Shown here in pieces: positions 46,040-53,915 of a stretch of 64,000 bases of DNA. Source of the stretch: Flavobacterium frigoritolerans. Lineage in GTDB: Bacteria > Bacteroidota > Bacteroidia > Flavobacteriales > Flavobacteriaceae. Location: assembly GCF_025847275.1 (NCBI RefSeq), contig NZ_JAOZEV010000001.1, forward strand, positions 519,255 to 583,254, given 5' to 3'. Position numbers and translations under genes: made by a program. The first letter of the stretch is position 1. Every line of letters begins with the position of its first letter. The notes beneath the pieces were generated by a model, which ran no database searches, had not been told where the DNA came from, and worked only from the letters and a program-made list of their open reading frames with translations.

Positions 46040-46073
46040 AGAAACCCCTTTCACTAAAATGAAAGGGGTTTCT
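46040..46073. terminator. Bidirectional terminator
   Basis: AGAAACCCCTTTCA / TGAAAGGGGTTTCT, a perfect 14-bp stem with a 6-base loop, between the convergent ABC gene and lipoprotein 3. Confidence 0.85.
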
Positions 46074-46145
46074 AAAAATTGTATGTGCCTTTTGTTATTA
46101 TATAATCCTAAGAACAAATCTTAAATTATATTTTTTTTAAAATAA

Positions 46146-46901
46146 CTACTGGTAGAAATATTCCGTAGAGACTTTTCCTACTTGAGTAGTTTCAATACTT
46201 GTTGCAGGGTAATTACTTGTGTTATAAGTATAAACAGAACTAGCCCAAACCGCATCACCAGTATGATCAGTAAGAATATTATGCAAGTTCCCATCAGCTT
46301 CACCATCAACAAAAGCAATTTTATCCATACCTAAAACATTCTTTAAAGGATTATTTTTAGTATCATAGGTGTATTTGTGATTTGGTGAATTTGTACTAGT
46401 AATTTCAATCACTACTCCATTAAGAAATGTAATGGTACTTTTTCCCGCAACATCATTTTGTGCCCCTACATTTCCTCCATATGAATTTACTGTAATTGTA
46501 CCATTTGCATTATATGTATATGACTCTCTATATCCATAATCTTCAAGAGGCTCAACTCGTGTAAAAGTTGTCAACTTACCATCTGAACTGTACATATACG
46601 AATTTACTTGTTCTAAGGTACCATCTGCTAGTTTAAATTCCAATTTGGTAATTAAATCTCCTGTATAAGTATAAATCATAGATTCTCCCTTACTATCGAT
46701 TCTGCTTACCAATTTATTACCATTATATTTATAATTGGTAGTTAATGTTAAGCCATCCTCTTTTTCAATTGTCTTTTTTAAGAATGTCTGACCCTCAGTT
46801 GGATTAGTTATAGTTGTATCATCATCTTCTCTAGTCACATCACTCGAACAAGATGCCAGCACTAATAAAGCACTAAAAAGGCAAAGTAGGTTTTTTTTCA
46901 T
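46146..46901 (-). CDS. YD-like repeat lipoprotein, third paralogue
   Basis: 251 residues. Signal MKKNLLCLFSALLVLASC is close to that of copy 2, and YTYDTKNNPLKNVLGMDKIAF matches the KNNPLKNILGF block. Repeats: NYKYNGNKLVSRIDSKG, YTYTGDLITKLEF, YMYSSDGKLTTFTR, YTYNANGTITVNSYGG, VYTYNTSNYPAT. More diverged from the tandem pair than these are from each other. Shares the terminator at 46040 with the ABC gene. Confidence 0.8.
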   Translation of the reverse strand: MKKNLLCLFSALLVLASCSSDVTREDDDTTITNPTEGQTFLKKTIEKEDGLTLTTNYKYNGNKLVSRIDSKGESMIYTYTGDLITKLEFKLADGTLEQVNSYMYSSDGKLTTFTRVEPLEDYGYRESYTYNANGTITVNSYGGNVGAQNDVAGKSTITFLNGVVIEITSTNSPNHKYTYDTKNNPLKNVLGMDKIAFVDGEADGNLHNILTDHTGDAVWASSVYTYNTSNYPATSIETTQVGKVSTEYFYQ

Positions 46902-46994
46902 TTTTTTTTAATAAGTTATATATTAATAATAATCAGTAAATATAAATCAAAAATTAACAAATAACCCAACAAAAAGTTACTTAAACACAATAAA

Positions 46995-47036
46995 AAGCCC
47001 AAACATAATAATAAAACTATTATTATGTTTGGGCTT
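46995..47036 (-). terminator. alaS terminator
   Basis: A perfect 19-bp inverted repeat with loop AAAC, one of the longest in the window. Arms begin AAGCCCAAAC and end GTTTGGGCTT. On the minus strand it is followed by a T-rich tail. Confidence 0.85.
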
Positions 47037-47061
47037 ACATTATATTTTAAGAATATTAAAT

Positions 47062-47101
47062 CCTAGAAACTTAGCTTCTCAGAACCTTAGTACCTTACTT
47101 C
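47062..47101. repeat. Octamer array CTTAGnnn overlapping the alaS stop
   Basis: CCTAGAAA, CTTAGCTT, CTCAGAAC, CTTAGTAC, CTTACTTC in exact 8-bp register. The last unit contains the complement of the alaS TAA at 47095-47097. Confidence 0.65.
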
Positions 47102-49734
47102 ACGTACTCAATAGCTTTTGCTAGAGCTTCTGGAATTCCATCAACATTTTTACCTCCAGCAGTTGCGAAGAAAGGCTGTCCTCCTCCTCCACCTTGGATA
47201 TATTTTCCTAATTCACGAACAACCTGTCCTGCGTTTAATTTTTTATCTGCAACTAATTCTTTAGAAATATAACACGTTAGCATTGGCTTTCCTTCTTCGG
47301 CTGTAGCCAAAAGTAAAAATAAATTAGTTCCTAAATTTCCAAGCTCGTAAACCAAATCTTTAGCTCCTTCTGGAGATAGATCAACTTGTTTTGCCAAGAA
47401 TTGTACACCATTTATTTCCTGCAATTCCTTAGCCAGATCCCCTTTCATATTTTTAGCTTTATCTTTCAATAAAGATTCCAACTGTTTTTTCAATTTAGCA
47501 TTTTCATCTTGCAACGAAACAACTGCTTTTATTGGATCTTGTGCATTTTTTAAAACTGCATTTATTTCTTTTAATTTCTCAGCTTGGTTTGCAAAATATT
47601 CTTTTACAGCTCCTGAAGTTATTGCTTCGATACGACGAACTCCAGATGCAACTGCTCCTTCGCTTACAATCTTGAAATACCAAATATCAGCAGTATTATT
47701 TACGTGAATTCCACCACATAATTCCATACTATCACCAAATTTGATTGCACGTACATGATCTCCATATTTCTCACCAAACAAAGCCATTGCACCTTCTTGA
47801 ACAGCTTGTTCAAATGGCACATTTCTTCTCTCTATTAATGGCAATTGCTCTTGGATTCTTGCATTTACAAAGTCTTCGACTTGTTGCAATTCTTCGTCGG
47901 TTACTTTTGAGAAATGAGAAAAGTCAAATCTTAAATATTTTGGACTTACCAATGAACCTTTTTGCTCTACATGCGTTCCTAAAATAGTACGCAATGCCTG
48001 ATGCATTAAGTGTGTCGCCGAGTGATTTGAAGCAGAGCTTTTTCTTGTACTTACATCTACATAAGCTTTAAAAGTCTCTGATAAATTATTTGGAATTTCT
48101 TTAGCAAAATGTATGATTACATTATTTTCTTTCTTAGTATCGATAATATAAATCACATCACCATTACTAGCCTCAAAATATCCTTTATCACCTACTTGTC
48201 CTCCACCTTCTGGATAAAAAGGTGTCATATTAAATACGATTTGATAGATTTCTCCATCCTTAGCGCTCTCTACTTTACGGTAACGAGTGATTTTCACCAT
48301 CGCTTCGGTACGGTCATAGCCTATAAATTCTTCATCTTCATCATCAATCAAAATTTGCCAATCTCCTGCTTTTACTTTTGAAGCAGCACGAGAACGCTCT
48401 TTTTGTTTTTGCAATTCTGATTCAAAACCTGCTTCGTCTAATTTCAATCCCTTTTCAGAAAGAATTAAAGCCGTTAAATCGATTGGAAAACCATAGGTAT
48501 CATATAATTCGAATGCTTTTTTACCCGAAATAACTTTATCAGTATTATTTACAATAATATTATCTAGCAATACCAATCCTTGATCCAGTGTACGTAAAAA
48601 AGAATTTTCTTCTTCACGAATTACATTTGTACAAAGTTCTTTTTGCAATTTAATTTCTGGAAACGAAACACCCATTTGTATGCTTAGTGTATCTACCAAC
48701 TTATAAATAAAAGGCTCTTTGGTATCTAAAAAAGTAAATCCATAACGAATAGCGCGACGTAATATTCTACGTATTACATAGCCTGCTCCAGTGTTTGATG
48801 GTAATTGTCCATCAGCAATTGCAAATGCAACAGCACGAACGTGATCTACTACTACACGAATCGCAATATTAGTTTTGTTTTGCTCTTCACTTATATTTTT
48901 AACTTCATCAGAAGTGTATTTAAAACCTGTAATTTGTTCTACTTTTTCGATAAGCGGTGTAAAAACATCTGTATCATAATTAGACGTTTTTCCTTGCAAT
49001 GCCATACACAAACGCTCAAATCCCATTCCGGTATCAACGTGCTGTGCTGGAAGCTTTTCAAGAGATCCATCGGCTTTACGGTTGAATTCCATGAATACAT
49101 TATTCCAGATTTCTACCACTTGCGGGTGATCGTTATTTACTAAACTCTTTCCCGAAACTTCTGCTTTTTCCTCCTCTGTACGTAAATCAACATGAATCTC
49201 CGAACATGGTCCGCATGGTCCCTGATCTCCCATTTCCCAAAAATTATCCTTTTTATTTCCAAGAATAATTCGATCTTCATCGATTAGAGTCTTCCAAATA
49301 TCCCAAGCTTCCTGATCAAAAGGAACATTATCTTCTTTGCTTCCTTCAAAAACAGAAACATAAAGATTTTCCTTTGGGATTTTATAAACTTCAGTCAATA
49401 ATTCCCATGCCCAATTAATTGCTTCTTTTTTGAAATAATCTCCAAAAGACCAATTTCCAAGCATCTCAAACATCGTATGGTGATATGTATCAAAACCTAC
49501 ATCTTCAAGATCGTTATGTTTTCCTGAAACACGAAGACATTTTTGCGTGTCGGCTATTCTAGGACTTTTTGGCGTTCCGTTTCCTAAAAAATATTCTTTA
49601 AACTGGGCCATTCCCGAATTATTGAACATTAAGGTTGGGTCGTCTTTAAGAACAATTGGAGCAGATGGAACAATTAAATGCCCTTTGCTCTGAAAAAAGT
49701 CTAAAAATTGCTTGCGTACGTCTTGTGATTTCAT
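47095..49734 (-). CDS. alaS: Alanyl-tRNA synthetase
   Basis: 879 residues from the ATG at 49734, which starts the canonical [19 protein letters not shown]; the longer frame adds 13 odd residues. Class II synthetase: N-terminal catalytic core ([57 protein letters not shown] [10 protein letters not shown]), the tRNA-recognition region, an editing domain with zinc ligands HSATH and CGGIH, and the C-terminal C-Ala domain with GGGGGQ. Attaches alanine to tRNA-Ala and clears mischarged Ser/Gly. Divergent from the M23 operon. Confidence 0.97.
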   Translation of the reverse strand: MKSQDVRKQFLDFFQSKGHLIVPSAPIVLKDDPTLMFNNSGMAQFKEYFLGNGTPKSPRIADTQKCLRVSGKHNDLEDVGFDTYHHTMFEMLGNWSFGDYFKKEAINWAWELLTEVYKIPKENLYVSVFEGSKEDNVPFDQEAWDIWKTLIDEDRIILGNKKDNFWEMGDQGPCGPCSEIHVDLRTEEEKAEVSGKSLVNNDHPQVVEIWNNVFMEFNRKADGSLEKLPAQHVDTGMGFERLCMALQGKTSNYDTDVFTPLIEKVEQITGFKYTSDEVKNISEEQNKTNIAIRVVVDHVRAVAFAIADGQLPSNTGAGYVIRRILRRAIRYGFTFLDTKEPFIYKLVDTLSIQMGVSFPEIKLQKELCTNVIREEENSFLRTLDQGLVLLDNIIVNNTDKVISGKKAFELYDTYGFPIDLTALILSEKGLKLDEAGFESELQKQKERSRAASKVKAGDWQILIDDEDEEFIGYDRTEAMVKITRYRKVESAKDGEIYQIVFNMTPFYPEGGGQVGDKGYFEASNGDVIYIIDTKKENNVIIHFAKEIPNNLSETFKAYVDVSTRKSSASNHSATHLMHQALRTILGTHVEQKGSLVSPKYLRFDFSHFSKVTDEELQQVEDFVNARIQEQLPLIERRNVPFEQAVQEGAMALFGEKYGDHVRAIKFGDSMELCGGIHVNNTADIWYFKIVSEGAVASGVRRIEAITSGAVKEYFANQAEKLKEINAVLKNAQDPIKAVVSLQDENAKLKKQLESLLKDKAKNMKGDLAKELQEINGVQFLAKQVDLSPEGAKDLVYELGNLGTNLFLLLATAEEGKPMLTCYISKELVADKKLNAGQVVRELGKYIQGGGGGQPFFATAGGKNVDGIPEALAKAIEYVK

Positions 49735-49743
49735 ATTTAAATT

Positions 49744-49775
49744 TGAAAATGTGCCAATTTGAAAATGTGTCAATT
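49744..49775. repeat. Octamer array TGAAAATG-TGCCAATT
   Basis: TGAAAATG, TGCCAATT, TGAAAATG, TGTCAATT in register, 10 bp upstream of the alaS start. The same words occur at 24521-24560, 25 kb away. Confidence 0.65.
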
Positions 49776-49929
49776 AGGGTAGATAACTCAATTTTTAATT
49801 ATCGAATTTATAAATTATCTAATTGACTAATTATTTTATTATTGAAAAAAGGGCAGAACAACTGAAACAATTTATTAAATTTGTTCGACTAACATTTTTA
49901 CAATGTGCAAAAATAGGGTATTTTAAAAT

Positions 49930-50907
49930 ATGGCGAAAGTAAAATATTATTACGATTCGGAAAATTTGGCCTACCGAAAAATAAAAACTAAAAAAAGGAC
50001 TAAATTTGGCTTTGTTGTCTTGTTTTTAATGGCTTCTACATTATTTGGCTTTTTGGCTTTTGTAATATTGTTGAACACTCCTTACTTTGAAACTCCAAAA
50101 GACCGCTTACAAACTCGTGAAATTGAAAATTTAAAGTTGAATTATTCGATTTTAAATAAAAAAATGGATCAGATTGATGCTGTAGTTGGGAGTCTTGAAG
50201 AACGTGACAATAATTTATACAGAGTTTATTTTAATAAAAAAGAAATTCCAGATTCAATACGAAAGGCAGGTTTTTCGAGAATCGAAAGATATAAAGCTTT
50301 GGAGGGTTACAATAATTCGCAATTAGTAATCAAAACAACCAAAAGAATTGATGTACTTTCTAAACAATTGGCAATACAATCGAGATCCTTAGATGAAATT
50401 TTGAAACTAGCGAGTGCCAAAGAAGATTTATTATCGGCAATCCCTGCCATTCAGCCAGTACAGAATGAAAATTTAAAACGTATGGTTTCTGGTTTCGGAT
50501 ACAGAACAGATCCTTTTACCAAAGTACGCAAAATGCATAAAGGTATGGACTTTACAGCCAAAGTAGGAACTCCCGTTTATGCCACTGGAGATGGTGTCAT
50601 AGATAGAGCCGACAATAATGCATCTGGTTTTGGGAATCACGTAGTAATTAGGCACGGTTTTGGCTACGAGACTCTGTATGCCCATTTAAGCAAATACAAC
50701 TGCCGACCTGGACAAAGAGTAAAACGTGGCGACGTTATAGGTTATGTAGGCAGCACTGGAAGATCTGAAGGACCTCATTGTCATTATGAAGTGCATAAAG
50801 ATGGTAAAGTAGTAAACCCGCTTAATTTTTATTATGGAAATATTTCAGCAGTAGAATATGTTGCCATTTCACAATTAGCAAACCAAGAAAATCAATCATT
50901 AGATTAA
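49930..50907 (+). CDS. M23-family metallopeptidase (LytM-type)
   Basis: 325 residues. One transmembrane segment (about 29-50, FGFVVLFLMASTLFGFLAFVILL), a helical coiled-coil linker (about 60-160), and a C-terminal M23 peptidase domain. Zinc ligands: His and Asp in MHKGMDFTA and the HCHYEVH pair; core strand GTPVYATGDGVI and HVVIRHGFGYETLYAHLS follow the family. Envelope-attached peptidoglycan endopeptidase or regulator of cell separation. First of five plus-strand genes with tight spacing: 1 bp to the MerR gene. Confidence 0.92.
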   Translation: MAKVKYYYDSENLAYRKIKTKKRTKFGFVVLFLMASTLFGFLAFVILLNTPYFETPKDRLQTREIENLKLNYSILNKKMDQIDAVVGSLEERDNNLYRVYFNKKEIPDSIRKAGFSRIERYKALEGYNNSQLVIKTTKRIDVLSKQLAIQSRSLDEILKLASAKEDLLSAIPAIQPVQNENLKRMVSGFGYRTDPFTKVRKMHKGMDFTAKVGTPVYATGDGVIDRADNNASGFGNHVVIRHGFGYETLYAHLSKYNCRPGQRVKRGDVIGYVGSTGRSEGPHCHYEVHKDGKVVNPLNFYYGNISAVEYVAISQLANQENQSLD

Positions 50908-50908
50908 A

Positions 50909-51241
50909 ATGCATATAGAATTACAACCCGATAAACGATATTATAGTATTGGCGAAATTGCCAAAGCATTTAATGTGAATGCTTCTTTGATACGATTTTG
51001 GGATGGAGAATTTGATATTCTTAAACCTAAAAAAAATGCTAAAGGCAACAGAATGTTTACGCCTGAGGATGTAAAAAACCTGCAGTTAATCTTTCACTTG
51101 GTCAAAGAACGCGGCTTTACACTCGAAGGAGCTAAAATCCACTTAAAAGAAGGTCAAAAGAAAACATTAGATAAATTCGAAATAATACGTAAATTAGAGT
51201 CGATAAAAAAAGAATTGATAGAAATTAAAAACGAATTGTAA
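50909..51241 (+). CDS. MerR-family transcriptional regulator
   Basis: 110 residues with an N-terminal winged HTH of MerR type (YYSIGEIAKAFNVNASLIRFWDGEFDILKPKKNAKGNRMFTPEDVKNLQLI) and a short dimerisation helix. There is no C-terminal effector domain, only a Lys-rich tail. This is the stand-alone form often found beside M23 peptidase genes in Bacteroidota. It sits 1 bp after the M23 gene and 32 bp before lemA. Confidence 0.88.
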   Translation: MHIELQPDKRYYSIGEIAKAFNVNASLIRFWDGEFDILKPKKNAKGNRMFTPEDVKNLQLIFHLVKERGFTLEGAKIHLKEGQKKTLDKFEIIRKLESIKKELIEIKNEL

Positions 51242-51273
51242 CAATAAATTAATAAACTTAAAATTAGAAAAAT

Positions 51274-51855
51274 ATGAAAAAATGGTTAATACCTGTAGGA
51301 ATTATTATTGCATTAATAGCTATTATAGCTTTTTGGTCTATCGGAATTAAAAATACTGGTTTAAAGTACAGTCAAGCCGTTAATAAAGAATGGGGTAATG
51401 TGCAAACTGCTTACCAAAGACGTAATGACCTTATTGGAAACTTAGTAAACACTGTAAAAGGTGCTGCTGATTTTGAAAAATCAACATTAACTGCTGTTAT
51501 CGAAGCACGTGCAAAAGCTACCTCTGTTACAATTGACCCAAGTAATGTTACTCCAGAACAATTAGCTCAATTTAATCAGGCTCAAAGTGGAGTTTCATCT
51601 TCATTGTCAAGATTGTTAGTATCTGTTGAACAGTATCCAACATTAAAAGCAAATGAAAATTTCTTAAAATTACAAGACGAATTGGCTAGTACAGAAAATC
51701 AAATTCTTACTGCTAGAACACGTTTCAATGAATCTGTACAAGAATATAATGGATACATCCTTTCTATTCCAAACAAATGGTTCTTAGATTACAAAGAAAA
51801 ACCATATTTTGAAGCTGTTACTGGTGCAGATAAACCTGTTGAAGTAAAATTCTAA
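51274..51855 (+). CDS. lemA: LemA-family protein
   Basis: 193 residues. N-terminal transmembrane segment (about 4-24), then the all-helical LemA fold with VNKEWGNVQTAYQRRNDLIGNLVNTVKGAA at the start and EQYPTLKANENFLKLQDELASTENQILTARTRFNESVQEYN near the end. Faces the periplasm. Almost always encoded with TPM-domain proteins, as here (two follow). Function is unclear; linked to membrane quality control in the literature. Confidence 0.93.
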   Translation: MKKWLIPVGIIIALIAIIAFWSIGIKNTGLKYSQAVNKEWGNVQTAYQRRNDLIGNLVNTVKGAADFEKSTLTAVIEARAKATSVTIDPSNVTPEQLAQFNQAQSGVSSSLSRLLVSVEQYPTLKANENFLKLQDELASTENQILTARTRFNESVQEYNGYILSIPNKWFLDYKEKPYFEAVTGADKPVEVKF

Positions 51856-51878
51856 AAAAGAAGTTTATAACTTTAATA

Positions 51879-51923
51879 AATGATTTTCAATTGTAGAAGC
51901 AATCTCTACAATTGAAAATCATT
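51879..51923 (+). other. Intra-operon hairpin between lemA and the first TPM gene
   Basis: A 19-bp perfect stem (core GATTTTCAATTGTAGA / TCTACAATTGAAAATC) with a 7-base loop and no T run, so it is not a normal terminator. It may be a processing or stability element that sets the lemA:TPM ratio. The longest frame of the next gene (TTG at 51912) starts inside its 3' arm, which is a reason to prefer the ATG at 51948. Confidence 0.6.
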
Positions 51924-51947
51924 ACTATCCATTTAAAAATAATTTCA

Positions 51948-52385
51948 ATGTCGAAAGTAGAAGATTTTTTAACCAAAGAAGAGGAAGAAGCAATTGTTGA
52001 AGCTATTCGCGTGGCCGAAAAAAACACTTCTGGCGAAATTAGAGTTCATATAGAGAAATCAACTTCTAAAGTTCATTACGACAGAGCTTTGGAAGTTTTT
52101 CATGAATTAAAGATGGATGAAACAAGTCTTCAAAACGGTGTTTTAATTTATGTTGCCGTAGATGACAAAAAATTTATTATTTGTGGAGACAAAGGAATAA
52201 ATGATGTTGTACATCCTAATTTTTGGGATTCTACCAAAGAAGCAATGTCATCACAATTCAAACAAAAAAACTTCAAACAAGGACTTATTGATGGTATCTT
52301 GGTAGCTGGCGAACAATTAAAAAAATACTTCCCAGGATCTGCTGATGATACTAACGAATTATCAAACGAAATATCTAAAGGATAA
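51948..52385 (+). CDS. TPM-domain protein, short form
   Basis: 145 residues from the ATG at 51948. A TPM domain without signal peptide: SKVEDFLTKEEEEAIVEAIRVAEKNTSGEIRVHIEK, GVLIYVAVDDKKFIICGDKGINDVV and the C-terminal helix KQGLIDGILVAGEQLKKYFP. The domain is thought to act in membrane protein or peptidoglycan quality control with LemA. Its stop overlaps the ATG of the next gene by one base (TAATG), indicating coupled translation. Confidence 0.88.
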   Translation: MSKVEDFLTKEEEEAIVEAIRVAEKNTSGEIRVHIEKSTSKVHYDRALEVFHELKMDETSLQNGVLIYVAVDDKKFIICGDKGINDVVHPNFWDSTKEAMSSQFKQKNFKQGLIDGILVAGEQLKKYFPGSADDTNELSNEISKG

Positions 52386-53185
52386 TGATTATACCCAAAC
52401 TAAATACCTCGATTTTCCTAAAATTAATCGTTTGTCTATTCTTTACTCAAATAGGTTTTGCTCAATTTACAATTCCTGAAAAACCAAAATTTCAGACTTC
52501 TGTTTACGATTATGCAAATGTTTTAAGCCCTGCAGAAAAAGCACAGTTAGAAGAAAAACTCATTCGTTATTCTGATTCTACTACTACTCAAATTGTTGTT
52601 GTTACCATCGAAAGCCTTAAAGGGGAAGATGTTAGCCAACTTGCCACCAAATGGGCGCATACTTGGGGATTAGGTCAAGCAAAAGAAGACAATGGAGTTA
52701 TTATTTTGGTTGCAAAATCAGAACGTAAAATTGCTATTAATCCTGGATATGGCCTTGAGGATAGGTTAACTGCTGGTATTGGAGGTGAAATCATCAGAAA
52801 CATTATTATTCCTGAATTTAAAGCAGGAAGTTATTACAAAGGTCTCGATAAAGGAGCCGATGCTCTTTTTGATGTCTTTAAAGGCAAATACAAAGGAACC
52901 CGAAAACAAGCAGCTGAAGGAGAAAGCTTTCCATTTTTTATATTCATTATAATTATAGCTATTGTCATATTTCTTATGTCAAGAAATAAAGGCGGAGGTG
53001 GAAACTCAGGAAATAATGGCGGTGGAGGCCCTAGCCTACTTGACGTTATCATTTTAAGTAATCTTGGCCGAAGTGGCGGAGGTGGTTTTGGAGGCTTTGG
53101 CGGTGGATCATCTGGTGGCGGTGGATTTGGCGGAGGCTTCGGCGGAGGCGGATTTTCTGGCGGAGGTTCTAGCGGAAGTTGGTAA
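52385..53185 (+). CDS. TPM-domain protein with transmembrane and glycine-rich tail
   Basis: 266 residues. Signal peptide (LKLIVCLFFTQIGFAQ), TPM domain (about 30-165, VYDYANVLSPAEKAQLEEKLIRYSDSTTTQIVVVTIES and GVIILVAKSERKIAINPGYGLEDRLTAGIGGEIIRN), a transmembrane segment (about 180-197, FFIFIIIIAIVIFLM), then a long Gly/Ser/Phe-rich tail. The tail (GGGGFGGGFGGG type) is the usual ending of this YgcG-like family. Last gene of the five-gene unit. Confidence 0.92.
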   Translation: MIIPKLNTSIFLKLIVCLFFTQIGFAQFTIPEKPKFQTSVYDYANVLSPAEKAQLEEKLIRYSDSTTTQIVVVTIESLKGEDVSQLATKWAHTWGLGQAKEDNGVIILVAKSERKIAINPGYGLEDRLTAGIGGEIIRNIIIPEFKAGSYYKGLDKGADALFDVFKGKYKGTRKQAAEGESFPFFIFIIIIAIVIFLMSRNKGGGGNSGNNGGGGPSLLDVIILSNLGRSGGGGFGGFGGGSSGGGGFGGGFGGGGFSGGGSSGSW

Positions 53186-53260
53186 TTTTTAGTTTTCAGT
53201 GACAGTTACGAGTCACAGTTTAAAAACTTATAATATATTTGCAATTCATAATTTATAATA

Positions 53261-53674
53261 ATGTTATCACATAAAGCCAAATATGCTCTTAAAGCATTAC
53301 TTTATTTAGCGGAGCAAGACGAAAATCACATTTCTAAAACTATAGAAATTGCTGAGGGGGCTAATATTCCTAAAAAGTTTTTAGAGCAAATTTTACTCGA
53401 TCTAAAAAGAGGCCATTTTGTGAGCAGCAAGCAAGGAAAATACGGCGGTTATTATCTTATTAAATCTAAAAACGATATTACCCTAGCCGAAATTCATCGT
53501 CTTTTTGATGGTGCAATTGCACTTTTACCTTGTGCATCTTTAAACTTTTACGAGCCTTGCTCTGATTGTAAAACGGAGTCAGAATGTCATTTAAGACACG
53601 GCTTAATGCTTATTCGAGATAAAACTTTACAAGCAATGCAAGGGATTACCATAGCCTCATTAGTGCAAAAATAA
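53261..53674 (+). CDS. Rrf2-family regulator with four C-terminal cysteines
   Basis: 137 residues. N-terminal winged HTH of the Rrf2 family (MLSHKAKYALKALLYLAEQ, IAEGANIPKKFLEQILLDLKRGHFVSSKQGKYGGYYL). Cys91, Cys100, Cys103 and Cys109 followed by His110 form a cluster like the Fe-S or cysteine-sensing site of IscR/NsrR-type members, with shorter spacing. A TATATTTG promoter core lies at 53234-53241, 20 bp upstream of the ATG. The regulator precedes the MCMC peptide and TonB receptor and is the obvious candidate to bind the boxes at 53686 and 53881. CymR, the cysteine-metabolism regulator of Firmicutes, is a family member. Confidence 0.88.
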   Translation: MLSHKAKYALKALLYLAEQDENHISKTIEIAEGANIPKKFLEQILLDLKRGHFVSSKQGKYGGYYLIKSKNDITLAEIHRLFDGAIALLPCASLNFYEPCSDCKTESECHLRHGLMLIRDKTLQAMQGITIASLVQK

Positions 53675-53685
53675 AAAAATATATT

Positions 53686-53723
53686 TTAAATTCTAGTAAT
53701 TATGTAGAATTTATATATATTTG
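53686..53723 (+). promoter_or_regulatory. Inverted-repeat operator overlapping a promoter
   Basis: ATTCTA-N9-TAGAAT (dyad at about 53689-53710) lies over the expected -33 region of a promoter whose -7 is TATATTTG (53716-53723). The leading half TTAAATTCTAGTAATTA recurs as TTAAATTCTACTAATTA at 53881, just before the TonB receptor. The placement fits repression by the adjacent Rrf2 protein; binding is inferred. Confidence 0.55.
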
Positions 53724-53758
53724 CCAAAAATAAACACACACTAATTAAAACCAACCCT

Positions 53759-53866
53759 ATGAAATTACGTAAAAAAATCCTTGTTACAAAAACAAGTCGG
53801 TTGCAGAGTAGCAACCCAAAACGTATTGTAAAAAACAATAACAGCCTTATTATGTGTATGTGTTAG
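53759..53866 (+). CDS. Small leader-like peptide ending MCMC
   Basis: 35 codons from ATG 53759 to TAG 53864, basic N-terminus (MKLRKKILVTKTSR), ending NNNSLIMCMC. The last four sense codons are Met-Cys-Met-Cys. It lies 36 bp after the TATATTTG core and 50 bp before the TonB receptor ATG. A frame ending in sulfur amino acids between an Rrf2 regulator and a transporter suggests a sulfur-sensing leader, but I see no strong terminator hairpin after it, so a translational or Rrf2-linked role is equally possible. Confidence 0.55.
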   Translation: MKLRKKILVTKTSRLQSSNPKRIVKNNNSLIMCMC

Positions 53867-53880
53867 TAAAAAAATTTAAT

Positions 53881-53903
53881 TTAAATTCTACTAATTACAT
53901 ATA
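53881..53903 (+). promoter_or_regulatory. Second copy of the Rrf2-locus box
   Basis: TTAAATTCTACTAATTACATA matches TTAAATTCTAGTAATTATGTA at 53686 (17 of the first 20 bases), but its right dyad arm is not conserved. It lies 13 bp before the TonB receptor ATG, in the 5' leader. Confidence 0.5.
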
Positions 53904-53915
53904 CTTAATATAAAA

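Noticed and set aside
52834..53052. Minus-strand proline-rich frame opposite the TPM protein tail
   Set aside because: It is the complement of the glycine-rich tail codons, hence the proline runs; no start context.
53759..53915. Classical terminator/antiterminator attenuator after the MCMC peptide
   Set aside because: I could not find a GC-containing hairpin with a T run between the peptide stop and the TonB receptor ATG; the leader hypothesis therefore rests on the codons and boxes only.
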